Positions 25,476-35,245 of a DNA stretch of 64,000 nucleotides are shown here, piece by piece. The position numbers and the translations under genes were made by a program. Position 1 is the first letter of the stretch. Each line of letters starts with the position of its first letter. The notes under the pieces were generated by a model. The model saw only the letters and a program-made list of their open reading frames with translations. It had not been told where the DNA came from and ran no database searches. Origin of the DNA: Mycetocola spongiae (lineage in GTDB: Bacteria; Actinomycetota; Actinomycetes; Actinomycetales; Microbacteriaceae); contig NZ_CP080203.1 of NCBI RefSeq assembly GCF_020424085.1, positions 2,046,001-2,110,000 of the forward strand, written 5' to 3'.

Positions 25476-27965
25476 TTGGCCGAACTGTTATATCGCCTCG
25501 GAAAATTCTCCGCGCGTCGCGCGTGGGCGGTTCTCCTCTCCTGGCTGGTGATCCTCGGGATCTCCGTCTCCGCCTTCTTCATCGTCGGCGGCACCCTCTC
25601 CGATGGGGTCTCGATCCCCGGCACCGAGACCGCCAAGGTCACCGATCAGCTCGCGGAGACCTTCCCGAGCGTGAGCGGCGGCAGCGGCACCATGGTGTTC
25701 CACTCCTCCGATGGGTCCGCACTGACCGCCGAGCAGCGCAGCCAGATCGGCGAGCTGCTGACCGACCTGCGCGATCTGGACGGCGTGAGCACCACCACCG
25801 ATCCGTTTGAAACCCAGGCGATGATCGCCGAGCAGGTGGCCGCGGTGGCCGATGGCCGCACCCAGATCACCGAGGGACGCGCGCAGGCCGAGGCCGGCCA
25901 GGAGGCCCTGGATGCCGGACGCGCCCAGGTGGACGCGGGTCAGGCCCAGCTGGACGCCGCGCGCGGCCAGGCCCCCGCCGCCGCACTGCCCGCGCTTGAG
26001 GCCCAGCAGGCCACGCTGGATGCCGCCCGCAGCGAGCTCGACACGCAGCAGAAAACGCTGAGCGAGGGCCTCGCCGAGATCGCCAAAAACACCACCACAC
26101 TGGACCTCTCCGAGCAGCTGCTGGCGATGTCCGCCGAGATTCGCACCGTGTCCCGGGACGAGGCCACGGCCGTGGCCAATATTGTCTTCACCGAGGCCCA
26201 GCTGGATATCCCGCCGGCCGAGAAGGACGCCGTGGTGGCCGCGGCCGCCGCGGGAGCCCCCGCGGGCGTGGACGTGGAGTTCTCCGCCGAACTCACCCAG
26301 GGTGTGCCGAGCATCTTTGGCGTCGGCGAGGCCGTGGGCCTGCTGATCGCCGCGATCACGCTGCTGGTGATGCTGGGCACCGTGATCGCCGCATCGCTTC
26401 CGCTCGTGAGCGCGATCGTGGGAGTGGGCGTGGGCGTGACCGCCGCGCTCTCGCTCTCGGGCGTGGTGGACATGCTCTCGATCACCCCCGTGCTCGGCGT
26501 GATGCTGGGACTCGCGGTGGGTATCGACTACTCGCTATTTATCCTGAACCGGCACCGCAAGCAGCTGCGCCAGGGCCTGGAACTGCACGAGTCGATCGGG
26601 CTGGCCAATGGCACGTCCGGAAACGCCGTGGTTTTTGCCGGCTCCACCGTGCTGATCGCGCTGCTCGCCCTGAACGTCACCGGAATCGGTTTCCTCGGCC
26701 TGATGGGCACCGTCGGCGCGATCTGCGTGGCCGTCGCGATCCTCCTCGCCGTGACCCTCACCCCGGCGCTGCTCGCCCTCGTGGGCAACCGGGTGCTGAA
26801 AAAGCGCGAGCGCGCCCTGATCGGCACTCCCCTGCCCGCAACCGCCGAGGTGAAGCCCATGCGCACGGGCCGCGCCGTGGTCACCCTGATCGCGGGCCTC
26901 GCGGCCCTCGTGATCGTGGCCCTGCCCGCGCTGGATATGCGCCTGGGGCTGCCCGATGGTTCCTCCGAGGCCGTGGACTCCACGCAGTATAAGTCGTATC
27001 AGCTCACCGCCTCCGAGTTTGGGGCCGGCGTGAACGGCCCTCTGCTGGTGGTGGCCACGCTGCCCGAGGCCGCAACCGAGGACGAGGTGCTCGCCGAGCA
27101 GGTGCGCATCGGCCAGGCGCTGAAGGACCAGGAGGATGTCACCGCGGTGGCCCCGATCGGCGCCTCCGAGGACCGCACGGTCCTCGCCTTCCAGGTGGTT
27201 CCGGTCGAGGGGCCCTCGAGCGCCTCGACCGAGCAGCTCGTGCGTGACCTGCGCGGCCTCTCGCCCCTGAGCGGGGACGTGGAGCTGGGTGTGGCCGGAA
27301 GCGCGAGTGGAAATATCGACGTATCCGAGCAGCTCGGTGCGGCCCTCCCGCTGTATCTGGCCGTGGTTGTGGGCCTCTCGCTGCTGATCATGATCCTCGT
27401 CTTCCGTTCGATCCTGGTGCCGCTGACCGCGACCATCGGATTTATGCTCTCGCTCGCGGCCACGTTTGGTGGCATCACCGCGATCTTCCAGTGGGGCTGG
27501 CTCGGCAGCGTATTTGGGGTGCACGATCCGGGCCCGATCCTGAGCTTCCTGCCGACGATCCTGATCGGAATCCTGTTTGGCCTGGCGATGGACTATCAGC
27601 TCTTCCTCGTCTCGGGAATGCGCGAGGCCTTCGCCCACGGGGCGCCCGCGCGCCTCGCCGTGCAGCGCGGCCTGCATGCCGGACGCACCGTGGTGATCGC
27701 CGCGGCAATCATCATGATCTCGGTGTTTGGTGGCTTCATCTTCGCCGAGTCCGCGATGATCCGTTCGATCGGATTTGGCCTGGCCTTTGGTGTGCTGCTG
27801 GACGCGTTTATCGTGCGCATGCTGCTGATCCCGGCCGTGATGCACCTGCTCGGGGACTCCGCGTGGTGGATCCCGAAGTGGCTCGACCGCATCCTGCCCA
27901 ATGTGGACGTGGAGGGTGCCGCGCTTGAGCGCAAGCATCCCGCGCACGCCACCACGGACGCCTAA
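25476..27965 (+). CDS. MMPL family (RND-like) membrane transporter
   Basis: The 829-residue protein has the MMPL/YdfJ plan: TM1 near residue 15, a large extracytoplasmic loop, TM2-6 (residues ~275-435), a second loop, and TM7-12 (~625-800). The first loop is unusual in carrying a coiled-coil-like Ala/Gln/Asp stretch (residues ~125-205) with repeated GRAQ/AGQ motifs. GIDYSLFIL in TM4 and AMDYQLFLV in TM10 supply the proton-relay Asp residues. The predicted start is TTG at 25476. It would export a lipid, peptide or drug; the substrate is unknown. Confidence 0.87.
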   Translation: MAELLYRLGKFSARRAWAVLLSWLVILGISVSAFFIVGGTLSDGVSIPGTETAKVTDQLAETFPSVSGGSGTMVFHSSDGSALTAEQRSQIGELLTDLRDLDGVSTTTDPFETQAMIAEQVAAVADGRTQITEGRAQAEAGQEALDAGRAQVDAGQAQLDAARGQAPAAALPALEAQQATLDAARSELDTQQKTLSEGLAEIAKNTTTLDLSEQLLAMSAEIRTVSRDEATAVANIVFTEAQLDIPPAEKDAVVAAAAAGAPAGVDVEFSAELTQGVPSIFGVGEAVGLLIAAITLLVMLGTVIAASLPLVSAIVGVGVGVTAALSLSGVVDMLSITPVLGVMLGLAVGIDYSLFILNRHRKQLRQGLELHESIGLANGTSGNAVVFAGSTVLIALLALNVTGIGFLGLMGTVGAICVAVAILLAVTLTPALLALVGNRVLKKRERALIGTPLPATAEVKPMRTGRAVVTLIAGLAALVIVALPALDMRLGLPDGSSEAVDSTQYKSYQLTASEFGAGVNGPLLVVATLPEAATEDEVLAEQVRIGQALKDQEDVTAVAPIGASEDRTVLAFQVVPVEGPSSASTEQLVRDLRGLSPLSGDVELGVAGSASGNIDVSEQLGAALPLYLAVVVGLSLLIMILVFRSILVPLTATIGFMLSLAATFGGITAIFQWGWLGSVFGVHDPGPILSFLPTILIGILFGLAMDYQLFLVSGMREAFAHGAPARLAVQRGLHAGRTVVIAAAIIMISVFGGFIFAESAMIRSIGFGLAFGVLLDAFIVRMLLIPAVMHLLGDSAWWIPKWLDRILPNVDVEGAALERKHPAHATTDA

Positions 27966-27978
27966 CCCCGCGTCCCCC

Positions 27979-28014
27979 GCGGCCGCCCCTCTCCCCCGGG
28001 AGGAGGGCGGCCGC
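27979..28014 (+). terminator. Hairpin after the MMPL gene
   Basis: GCGGCCGCCC and GGGCGGCCGC enclose a smaller nested CTCC/GGAG stem. No clear U tract follows. Confidence 0.6.
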
Positions 28015-28092
28015 GGCCGTTAACACAAAGATTTTCCGGCGGCGGGCGGCAAACCCTGACACAATCGCAGTGCGGGAGAAAGGGGGGCGGGC

Positions 28093-28815
28093 TTGAATAT
28101 TTTTCGGCGCGCCGGCGTGCTGCTGGCCGATACGGCACTGGCCGTGACCCTGCATGTGCGCGCCCCGTTTCAGCGTTTTCCGCGGCGCTTTCGCAACGGC
28201 GATCCGCGCCTGCCCGTGATCCTGATCCTGCCCGGCGTATATGAGACCTGGGCCTTCCTGGAACCCATCGCGGAGCGGCTGCACCGCGCGGGCTATCGGA
28301 TCTCGATTGTGCGCGGCCTGGGCTATAACCTGCTGCCCATCATCGAGACCGCTCAGCGCCTCGCGCGCGCCCTGGGCCGCGGGCCGGTTCCCTCCGCGGG
28401 GCGGATTGTGCTGGCCCATTCCAAGGGTGGGCTGATCGGCAAGCAGCTCATGGTGGCCCACGGCGAGGCCCTGCAGATCCGCGGGGTGGTGGCCATCGCG
28501 AGCCCGTTTGCCGGGTCCAAGCATGCGCGCTATATCCTCGATCCGAGCCTGCGCGCATTCCTCCCCACCAATTCCACCATCGTGGGCCTGGGCCGGCATG
28601 CCGAGTTTAACGCCCGCATCGTATCCATCTACGGTCCCTATGATCCGCATGTGACCGAGGGCAGCCATCTCGCGGGTGGGATCAACCTCCCCGTTCCCAT
28701 TTCCGGGCATTTCCGCATCCTGCGCGGCATCGAAACGCGGGACGCGGTGGAGCGCGCGCTGGCCGAGATTCTGCGCGCCACTCCCCCAAATGCGTCAGCA
28801 CGGGATACGCGTTGA
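28093..28815 (+). CDS. Alpha/beta hydrolase, lipase-like
   Basis: The 240-residue protein has VILILPGVYETWAFLEPI at the oxyanion strand and AHSKGG as nucleophile elbow (His-Ser-Lys), close to the AHSMGG of triacylglycerol lipase-like hydrolases. SIYGPYDPHV and the late His in ISGHFRI may complete the triad. A hydrophobic N-terminus may associate with the membrane. AAAGGGGGG precedes the TTG start. The substrate is unknown. Confidence 0.75.
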   Translation: MNIFRRAGVLLADTALAVTLHVRAPFQRFPRRFRNGDPRLPVILILPGVYETWAFLEPIAERLHRAGYRISIVRGLGYNLLPIIETAQRLARALGRGPVPSAGRIVLAHSKGGLIGKQLMVAHGEALQIRGVVAIASPFAGSKHARYILDPSLRAFLPTNSTIVGLGRHAEFNARIVSIYGPYDPHVTEGSHLAGGINLPVPISGHFRILRGIETRDAVERALAEILRATPPNASARDTR

Positions 28816-28934
28816 GCGAAGCCCAAGCCCGGGATGTGCATAACCGGGAGGGCATCACCTAGCCTGGAATGAGGCCACCCGATGTGGCCACGAGCCGCCG
28901 AGAACCAATCCTGGTCGCCAGCAGGGAGCCCCAC

Positions 28935-30809
28935 GTGTCTATTGCCGAGTCAGCCTCCGATCTGCCCGAGCCCGCCGCGGGCCGGGCCCGCCCATTCCAG
29001 GTGGACCTGCGTGGCGTCGTGGATCTCCTCAGCCGCCATATCTATTCCAGCCCGCAGGTCTATCTGCGCGAGCTGCTACAAAATGGGCGCGATGCGGTGG
29101 CCGCCCGCGCGGGCGAGGCAAAGGCCCCCGCGGGGCTGCTGCGCATCAGCCCGGCCACCCCCGAGGACCCGGTCTTCCGCTTTACCGATAACGGCGTGGG
29201 TCTCACCGCCGATCAGGCCGCGGAGCTGCTCTCCACCGTGGGGCGCAGCTCCAAACGCGATGAGGTCCTGAACCTGCGCCGCGAGGACTTCCTGGGCCAG
29301 TTTGGAATCGGCCTGCTGAGCTGTTTTATGGTCTCCGATGAGATCATGGTGCGCTCGCGCGACGCCCACGGTTCCGCGCCGATCGAGTGGCTCGGCCGCT
29401 CCGATGGCACCTTCAGCGTGCGCGAGCTCGGCGCGGAGGAGGCCGCCGGGCTGCCCGTGGGGACCGAGGTCTCGCTGCGCCCGCGCCCCGATGATGCCGC
29501 GCTACTGGGCCCCGAGCGGGTGCGCGCCCTGGCCGCACTCTATGGCCGCTATCTGCCACTCGATGTGCAGATCGAGGAGGCCGATCGCTCCTGGACCACG
29601 CTCACGGTCCCGGCGCCGTTCCTGGAACCTGTGATCGAGGGCTCCCCGGGCGAGGAGGCCCAGCTGGAGCTTGGCCGCGAGCTTCTGGGTGCGCGCCCCC
29701 TCGCCGCGATTGAACTCGTGGTGCCCGGCACCGGCACCCGCGGCATCGCCTATGTGCTGCCCTATGCCCCGCCGCCCGGGGCCAAGCAGGCCAACCGCGT
29801 TTATCTGGGCCGGATGCTCCTCGGCGAGCGCGTGGATGATCTCCTCCCCGAGTGGGCGTTTTTTGTGCGCTGCGTGATCGATACCACCGGCCTGGCCCCC
29901 ACCGCCTCGCGCGAGGGCTTTGTCGAAAACGACGCCCTGGAATATACCCGCACCGAGCTGGGGCAGGCGCTGCGCCGCTGGATCCTGCTGCAGGCCGCCA
30001 CCCGCCCCTATAAGCTCGCCGAACTGGTGAAGGTGCATCAGCTTGCGCTGAAGTCGATGGCCGTGCATGATGATGAGCTCGCGGGGCTGATGCTGCCGTG
30101 GCTGCGCATCGAGACCTCCGCGGGCGAGATGACAATCTCCGAATACCTGGAACGCTATGGCGAGCTGCGCTATACCGAGACGGTGGATGAGTTCCGGCAG
30201 ATCGCCGCGATCACCGCGCAGGATGTGCCCGTGGTCAACGGCGGCTATATCTACGATGCCGCGCTGCTGCGCCGGCTCCCCGAGCTTGTGGGCGCCTCCG
30301 TGCGCCGCGTGGATGTCGCGGGCGAGCTCGACAGCCTGGAGGCCCCCGATCTCTCCGAGCGCGGGGAGACCGTGGCGCTGGAATCCCGGGCCGAGGACGT
30401 ACTCTCCGGCGTGGAGACCAGGGTCTCCGTGCGCCGCTTTGCCCCCGCGGACCTGCCCGCGCTCTATGTGGCCGATCCCGAGGTGCTGCGCCGCATCGAG
30501 CGCAGCAAGGCGAGCGAGATGGCGCCGGGGCTGTGGTCCGCGGTGATCGGAACCGCCGATGGCCTGCTCGCCAAACACGCCGAGGCCGCGGGGAAGGACC
30601 CCGCCGCCCGGGCCCGGCTGTGCCTGAACTGGGACAGCCCCCTGATTCGCCGCCTGGCCGCGCTGGACGATCCGCTGGTCTTCCGGCGCAGCATCGAATT
30701 GCTCTATGTGCAGGCCATGCTCGCCGGGCATCGCCCCCTGTCCCCCGCGGACCGGGCGCTGCTGACCGGCGCCATGACCGACCTTGTCCAGCTCAGCATC
30801 GGCCTCTAG
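28935..30809 (+). CDS. Hsp90 family (HtpG-like) chaperone ATPase
   Basis: The 624-residue protein keeps the GHKL ATP-site motifs of Hsp90: YLRELLQNGRDAV (N box), FTDNGVGLT (G1) and GQFGIGLLSCFM (G2). A middle domain has ASREGFVENDALE, and the C-terminal region is diverged from canonical HtpG. GGGAG lies 6 nt before the GTG at 28935; the frame opens earlier at 28869. It ends 10 bp before a long TPR-repeat gene on the same strand. A pairing of Hsp90 with a TPR protein recalls eukaryotic co-chaperones, though no MEEVD tail is present here. Confidence 0.88.
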   Translation: MSIAESASDLPEPAAGRARPFQVDLRGVVDLLSRHIYSSPQVYLRELLQNGRDAVAARAGEAKAPAGLLRISPATPEDPVFRFTDNGVGLTADQAAELLSTVGRSSKRDEVLNLRREDFLGQFGIGLLSCFMVSDEIMVRSRDAHGSAPIEWLGRSDGTFSVRELGAEEAAGLPVGTEVSLRPRPDDAALLGPERVRALAALYGRYLPLDVQIEEADRSWTTLTVPAPFLEPVIEGSPGEEAQLELGRELLGARPLAAIELVVPGTGTRGIAYVLPYAPPPGAKQANRVYLGRMLLGERVDDLLPEWAFFVRCVIDTTGLAPTASREGFVENDALEYTRTELGQALRRWILLQAATRPYKLAELVKVHQLALKSMAVHDDELAGLMLPWLRIETSAGEMTISEYLERYGELRYTETVDEFRQIAAITAQDVPVVNGGYIYDAALLRRLPELVGASVRRVDVAGELDSLEAPDLSERGETVALESRAEDVLSGVETRVSVRRFAPADLPALYVADPEVLRRIERSKASEMAPGLWSAVIGTADGLLAKHAEAAGKDPAARARLCLNWDSPLIRRLAALDDPLVFRRSIELLYVQAMLAGHRPLSPADRALLTGAMTDLVQLSIGL

Positions 30810-30819
30810 AAAGGACCCC

Positions 30820-33627
30820 ATGTCTTCCTCCTCCAGCACCGCCATTGACGACCTGATCGCGGAGATCGATACCACCCCTGTCGGACCCCAGGAACGAGAC
30901 CTGATCGCGCGCGCCCTCGCGCTGGCCGAGGAGGCCGCCGATGACGATCGGGCGTTCCAGCTGCGGCTGCGGCTCACCACCTCGGCGCATATGTCCGGCG
31001 ATACCGATGCGATGTTCTCCTCCTTCGGCTGGTGCGTGGGAAAAAACGACGAGGATGCGGCGCGGTTCCCGCTGATCTCCGAGGGCAATGACCTGCTGTT
31101 TCAGTACAAGTGGATGGCGGGCCGCCTCGCCACCAACCCCTCCTTTCCGCTCTCCCAGCTCGACGCCATCCATGCCGATATGTCGGAGCGCTATCGCCGC
31201 GCGGGCGTGAGCCAGTCGGGGGTCCTGCAGAGCCGCTTCGCGACCGCGATGGACACCGGCGAGCTGCGCGCGGCCGGGCGCTATCGCGAGGAGCGCGAGC
31301 TGATTCCGCGCGATGACTATAGCCACTGCGAGGCCTGCGTGCGCAGCGAGGATGCCTTCTATTTCTCCGAGCTGGGCGAGGATGAGACGGCGCTGCGCCT
31401 CTACGATGAGATTTTTGACGGCCACCTGACCTGCGGCGAGGAGCCCGAGGCGAGCGAGGCCCAGGCGCTGCTGCCGTTCCTGCGCGCGGGCCGCCTGGAC
31501 GATGCCCGCCGGGCACACCTGCGCAGCTATCGCGTGGCCCGGTATTCCCCCGATAGCCTCGGCATCATCGCCAACCACCTGGTCTTCTGCGCGGTTACGG
31601 GCAATGAATCGCGCGGGCTATCGATCCTGGAACGCCAGCTGGGCGAGGTCACCCTGGACCCGCTTAACCGCTCGCTCCTGTTTTCCGTCTCCAGCGCGAT
31701 CGCGGTGCTGCTGGATGCCGTGACCGCCGCGGGCGCGGGCGATACCCCCGTGCGCGGCGCTGAAAACCCCGATCTGCTGGGGCTCTTTGGCCCGCACGAC
31801 GGCCCCTGGAACGCCAGCGACCTTGCCGCGCGGATGTGGGAGCGGGCACAGACCCTCGCCGCGGAATTTAATGCGCGCAATGGCAACGACTATTTCACGC
31901 TACGTCTCAACCGTTCGCGGGCGCTGGCCGAGGAGCACTACGATCTGCCGCTGCAGGGCGAACGCTTCACGCCGCCCTCCCCGACCACCCATACCGAGCC
32001 CGTGAGCTCCGCCGATTGGCTGGGTCGCGCCCGCGCATCGTTTTTGACCGAGAATGCGCAGGACATCCTGGACGCCGTGGGCAGTGGCCTCGCGGTGGAG
32101 GATGGCGATCTGGATTCCCGGTTGAGCCTCTTCGGCTGCGGGGCGCAGGCGCTGCTCACGCTGGAGCGCACGGAGGATGCCGCGGGCTTCCTCGCGCTGC
32201 GCGCCGAGGAGCTTCGGGCCGCGGGCCGCGAGGCCCAGGCCGCGGTGGAGGACCGGCTCGGGGTGCTGCTTTTTGGTGCCGCGGGCGAGGAGGATCTCCC
32301 AGTGCTAACCGCGGAACTGGAGCGGGCCCGGGTCGAGCAGGCCCCCGCGATTGTGCTCAGCGATCTCCTGCTGACCACCGCCGATCTGCACATGCGCGGC
32401 CAGCGGCACGGCGCCGCACTCCCGCTCGCGGCCGAGGCCCTGGTGCTGGCGGAGGACAACGATCTGGAGCAGATGCGGGTCACCGCGCGCCTCGTCTCCG
32501 CCTATGCGGAGCTGAATAACGGCGATATGCCCGCCGCCGTGGTACACCTCGATACGCTCCTCGCCTCCCCGCTGGTGGCCCCGATGCGGGTGAATGTTTT
32601 GCGCCTGCGGGCACAGGTTCACGGCGCCTCGGGTGAGCCCTCCGAGGGCGCGGCCCTGGCCGATCAGATGCTCACGCTTGTGGCCGAGAGTGGCTCGCGC
32701 GAGGGCGTGATCCTGGCGGCCCAGCTCGCCGCCAACCTGCTCAGCGATGATAACCGCGACGGCGAGGCCGCGGCGCGGATCGAATATGCGCTGGAGCACG
32801 CCCGGCTCGCGGAATCCGAGGAGCAGAACGCCCTGCGTTTCCTGCTCGGCCGCTATCAGCACTGGGCGGGCGAAAATGCCGCGGCCGTGGAAAACCTGGA
32901 CGCCGTCTTCCGCGCGCAGGGCCCCGAGGTTCCCGCAACCCAGCGATCCGAGACGCTGTTTTGGCTCGGCCAGGCGGCGCAGGGTGCCGAGGAGAACGGC
33001 CTGGCCTATGGGGCACTGAGCCAGGCGATTGAACTCGCGGAGGAGGGCGAGGCCTATCCGCTCGCGGCCCGCGCCGGCATTACGCTGGGTCAGCTGCTGG
33101 CCCAGTTTGATGATCCCGATGCGGTTGCCGTGCTCGAACGCGCCCTCGCGCACTCCGATCTGGCCGAGGACGCCACGATGTCCACGATGGCCCGGCATCG
33201 CCTGGGCCAGGCCCGCGCCGCCCACGGCGATCCCGCGGGGCTGGAGGATCTGGCGGCCGTGGAGCAGATTGCACGCGAACAGGGCGCCGATTGGCTGATC
33301 GCGGAGGTCACCGATTCCACGGCCCGCGCGCTGGGTGCGCTGGGCCGCGGCGATGAGGCCATCGCGGCGGCCCTGCGGGCAGCGGACGCCTTTGCCGATT
33401 GCGGAGACGAGGGCAATGCCGCCATGGCCGAGCTCTTTGTGGCGCGGGCGCTCGGCGAGTCCCGGCGTCTGGAGGAGGCCGTGCCGATGTATCGCGCGGC
33501 AATCGACCGCCTCGCGCCGGGCACCCCGCCGTTTATTGGGCTGAACCTGGAACTCGGGTCGGTCCTGGAAAGCCTCGAGCGACACGAGGAGGCCGCGGCC
33601 GCGCGCGCGGCCGCCGAGCGGGAATAG
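30820..33627 (+). CDS. Large TPR-like helical repeat protein
   Basis: The 935-residue acidic, all-helical protein carries TPR-like repeats, clearest between residues ~520 and 930, for example LPLAAEALVLAEDNDLEQMR, AYGALSQAIELAEEGEAYPLAAR, AVLERALAHSDLAEDATM and EEAVPMYRAAIDRLAPG. The first ~400 residues are also helical, with scattered Cys and Trp (FGWCVGKNDED, HCEACVRSED). AAAGGA precedes the ATG at 30820. Ten base pairs separate it from the Hsp90-like gene, so they are almost surely one operon and probably one functional unit. Confidence 0.85.
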   Translation: MSSSSSTAIDDLIAEIDTTPVGPQERDLIARALALAEEAADDDRAFQLRLRLTTSAHMSGDTDAMFSSFGWCVGKNDEDAARFPLISEGNDLLFQYKWMAGRLATNPSFPLSQLDAIHADMSERYRRAGVSQSGVLQSRFATAMDTGELRAAGRYREERELIPRDDYSHCEACVRSEDAFYFSELGEDETALRLYDEIFDGHLTCGEEPEASEAQALLPFLRAGRLDDARRAHLRSYRVARYSPDSLGIIANHLVFCAVTGNESRGLSILERQLGEVTLDPLNRSLLFSVSSAIAVLLDAVTAAGAGDTPVRGAENPDLLGLFGPHDGPWNASDLAARMWERAQTLAAEFNARNGNDYFTLRLNRSRALAEEHYDLPLQGERFTPPSPTTHTEPVSSADWLGRARASFLTENAQDILDAVGSGLAVEDGDLDSRLSLFGCGAQALLTLERTEDAAGFLALRAEELRAAGREAQAAVEDRLGVLLFGAAGEEDLPVLTAELERARVEQAPAIVLSDLLLTTADLHMRGQRHGAALPLAAEALVLAEDNDLEQMRVTARLVSAYAELNNGDMPAAVVHLDTLLASPLVAPMRVNVLRLRAQVHGASGEPSEGAALADQMLTLVAESGSREGVILAAQLAANLLSDDNRDGEAAARIEYALEHARLAESEEQNALRFLLGRYQHWAGENAAAVENLDAVFRAQGPEVPATQRSETLFWLGQAAQGAEENGLAYGALSQAIELAEEGEAYPLAARAGITLGQLLAQFDDPDAVAVLERALAHSDLAEDATMSTMARHRLGQARAAHGDPAGLEDLAAVEQIAREQGADWLIAEVTDSTARALGALGRGDEAIAAALRAADAFADCGDEGNAAMAELFVARALGESRRLEEAVPMYRAAIDRLAPGTPPFIGLNLELGSVLESLERHEEAAAARAAAERE

Positions 33628-33630
33628 TCT

Positions 33631-33672
33631 GCGCGGGCCACCCCGTCTCCCACGGAACGGGGTGGGCCGCGC
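33631..33672 (+). terminator. Terminator of the Hsp90-TPR operon
   Basis: A 16-bp, nearly perfect stem (GCGCGGGCCACCCCGT against ACGGGGTGGGCCGCGC) begins 4 bp after the TPR gene stop. Confidence 0.7.
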
Positions 33673-33721
33673 CTCGGCGAATTCACAGGCTGACGCGCGC
33701 CCCGCGCCGTAACATGGGCGA

Positions 33722-35245
33722 ATGAGCACCGAGGCGGCCACGACCCCCGTCGTTGCGCGTACCATCCGGGTGTTTTATGTGGCCCAGTGGATCGTTCCGG
33801 TCCTGCTGCTCTGGCTGCAAACCTCCCTGGCCGGCTCCCACGGCCGCGTCGCCACGCAGTCCTTTGTCACCGATCTGCCGTTTGTTCTCCTCGGTCCCCT
33901 GCTGACCCTCGTGACGCGCGAGGGTGTGCTGCGAAAATCAGTTCCCACCGGTTATGCCGTGGCCTCGGTGATTGGCTGGGTGGTGTCCCTCGCGGCCACC
34001 CTCGCGCTCTGGTCCGAGGCCTGGAGCACAAACCGGCCCGCGCCCGGTGCCCCGCTCGCGGATCTGATCACGATCATCGCGCCGATGGTGGCGATCTGGT
34101 TCCTCATCGCCCACGTGCAGTCGTCGCCGGGCGGCCGCGGCGGCTTCCCGCGCGGCATCTTCCTCTTCCAGTGGGTGCTCGGCGGCGGCTATATTTTTGC
34201 GATGGCTTTCCTGGCCTCGGTCTCCTCGCGCATCGCGCAGGTACACCCCTCCACCACCGCCTGGGTGATTCTGGGCACGGTCGCGGCGGGTGTTCCGCTG
34301 CTTGTGGGCCCCCTGATGACGGTTGTCTCGGGCCCGCTGCGGGCCTCGCGGCGACTCCCCGTGGCCTATCTCTGTGGCGTGGTCGCCACGGTGGTGTTTT
34401 TGGTCCTGGAGGCGTGTGAGCTGGCGCGGCTGGGCCGGCCGCTCGCGATCCACTGGGCTACCTGGAATATGCGCTCCCCCGCGCTCGCGCTGGATTCCCG
34501 GCTCGCGCTGCTGGCCGCGATCATCAGCATTGTCATCCTGGTGAGCCATGCGCGGCATCAGGTGCGGGTCGAGGCAGCGGAGCAGCCCGCGCCGCCGGTC
34601 GTGCCCGCGCCGGCCGCGGCCCCCGCGCGCTCCCGGGCCTGGGTTCTCTGGGGCGGGTGGATCATGGTGGTGCTCGCGCCTCTGGTTTTTATCGCCCGCT
34701 GCCTGATTTTTGATCATCCCCAAAATATGGGCCCCGATCTGCTGTATATCCTGCCGCCGCTGCTGGGCGGCCTGCTGCTGGGTCCGCTGATTGCCCGGCG
34801 GCGTTTCCTGCGCCGCGGGCTGCCGCTCCCGCCCGGCTATGTGGCGCTCACGCCGATCCTCTGGGTCCTGGTGCTGATCACGGTGGCGCTTCCGCCGCCC
34901 GCGTCCCCCGCCGGCCGGCTGCCCAGCCTGCCGCGGGCCCTCGCGGATCTGCCCCCGGCAATCGCGCTGGCCTCGCGGCTCCTGCTGACCCTCGTAATCC
35001 TGCTCTGGCTCGTGAGTATTTTTCTGCTCGCGGCCCCGGCGCGGGGTGCCGCGGTATTGCTGCCGCCGGTGCCCGCGGATCCCGCAACGGAACCGACACC
35101 TGCACCGGGGGTTACCGAGACGGGTGCTGCCGAGACGGGGGCCACCGGGGCGGGGACTACCGGGGCTGGTGCTACCGGGGCGGGGGCCGCGCGTCCCGGG
35201 CCTCCGGGCGGGGACTCCCCCGCGGGCCCACCGGCATCCGCGTAA
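33722..35245 (+). CDS. Polytopic membrane protein with Thr/Gly/Ala repeat tail
   Basis: I do not recognise a family. The 507-residue protein has about 12 hydrophobic segments (two sets of about six separated by a Pro/Ala-rich linker near residues 283-300). The C-terminal ~55 residues are low complexity, with the repeat ETGA/TGAG encoded by ~15-bp tandem repeats at about 35115-35190. TAACAT lies 6 nt before the ATG, indicating a leaderless transcript. The gene at 8028 has a comparable layout. Its last bases are the first unit of a downstream repeat array. Confidence 0.7.
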   Translation: MSTEAATTPVVARTIRVFYVAQWIVPVLLLWLQTSLAGSHGRVATQSFVTDLPFVLLGPLLTLVTREGVLRKSVPTGYAVASVIGWVVSLAATLALWSEAWSTNRPAPGAPLADLITIIAPMVAIWFLIAHVQSSPGGRGGFPRGIFLFQWVLGGGYIFAMAFLASVSSRIAQVHPSTTAWVILGTVAAGVPLLVGPLMTVVSGPLRASRRLPVAYLCGVVATVVFLVLEACELARLGRPLAIHWATWNMRSPALALDSRLALLAAIISIVILVSHARHQVRVEAAEQPAPPVVPAPAAAPARSRAWVLWGGWIMVVLAPLVFIARCLIFDHPQNMGPDLLYILPPLLGGLLLGPLIARRRFLRRGLPLPPGYVALTPILWVLVLITVALPPPASPAGRLPSLPRALADLPPAIALASRLLLTLVILLWLVSIFLLAAPARGAAVLLPPVPADPATEPTPAPGVTETGAAETGATGAGTTGAGATGAGAARPGPPGGDSPAGPPASA

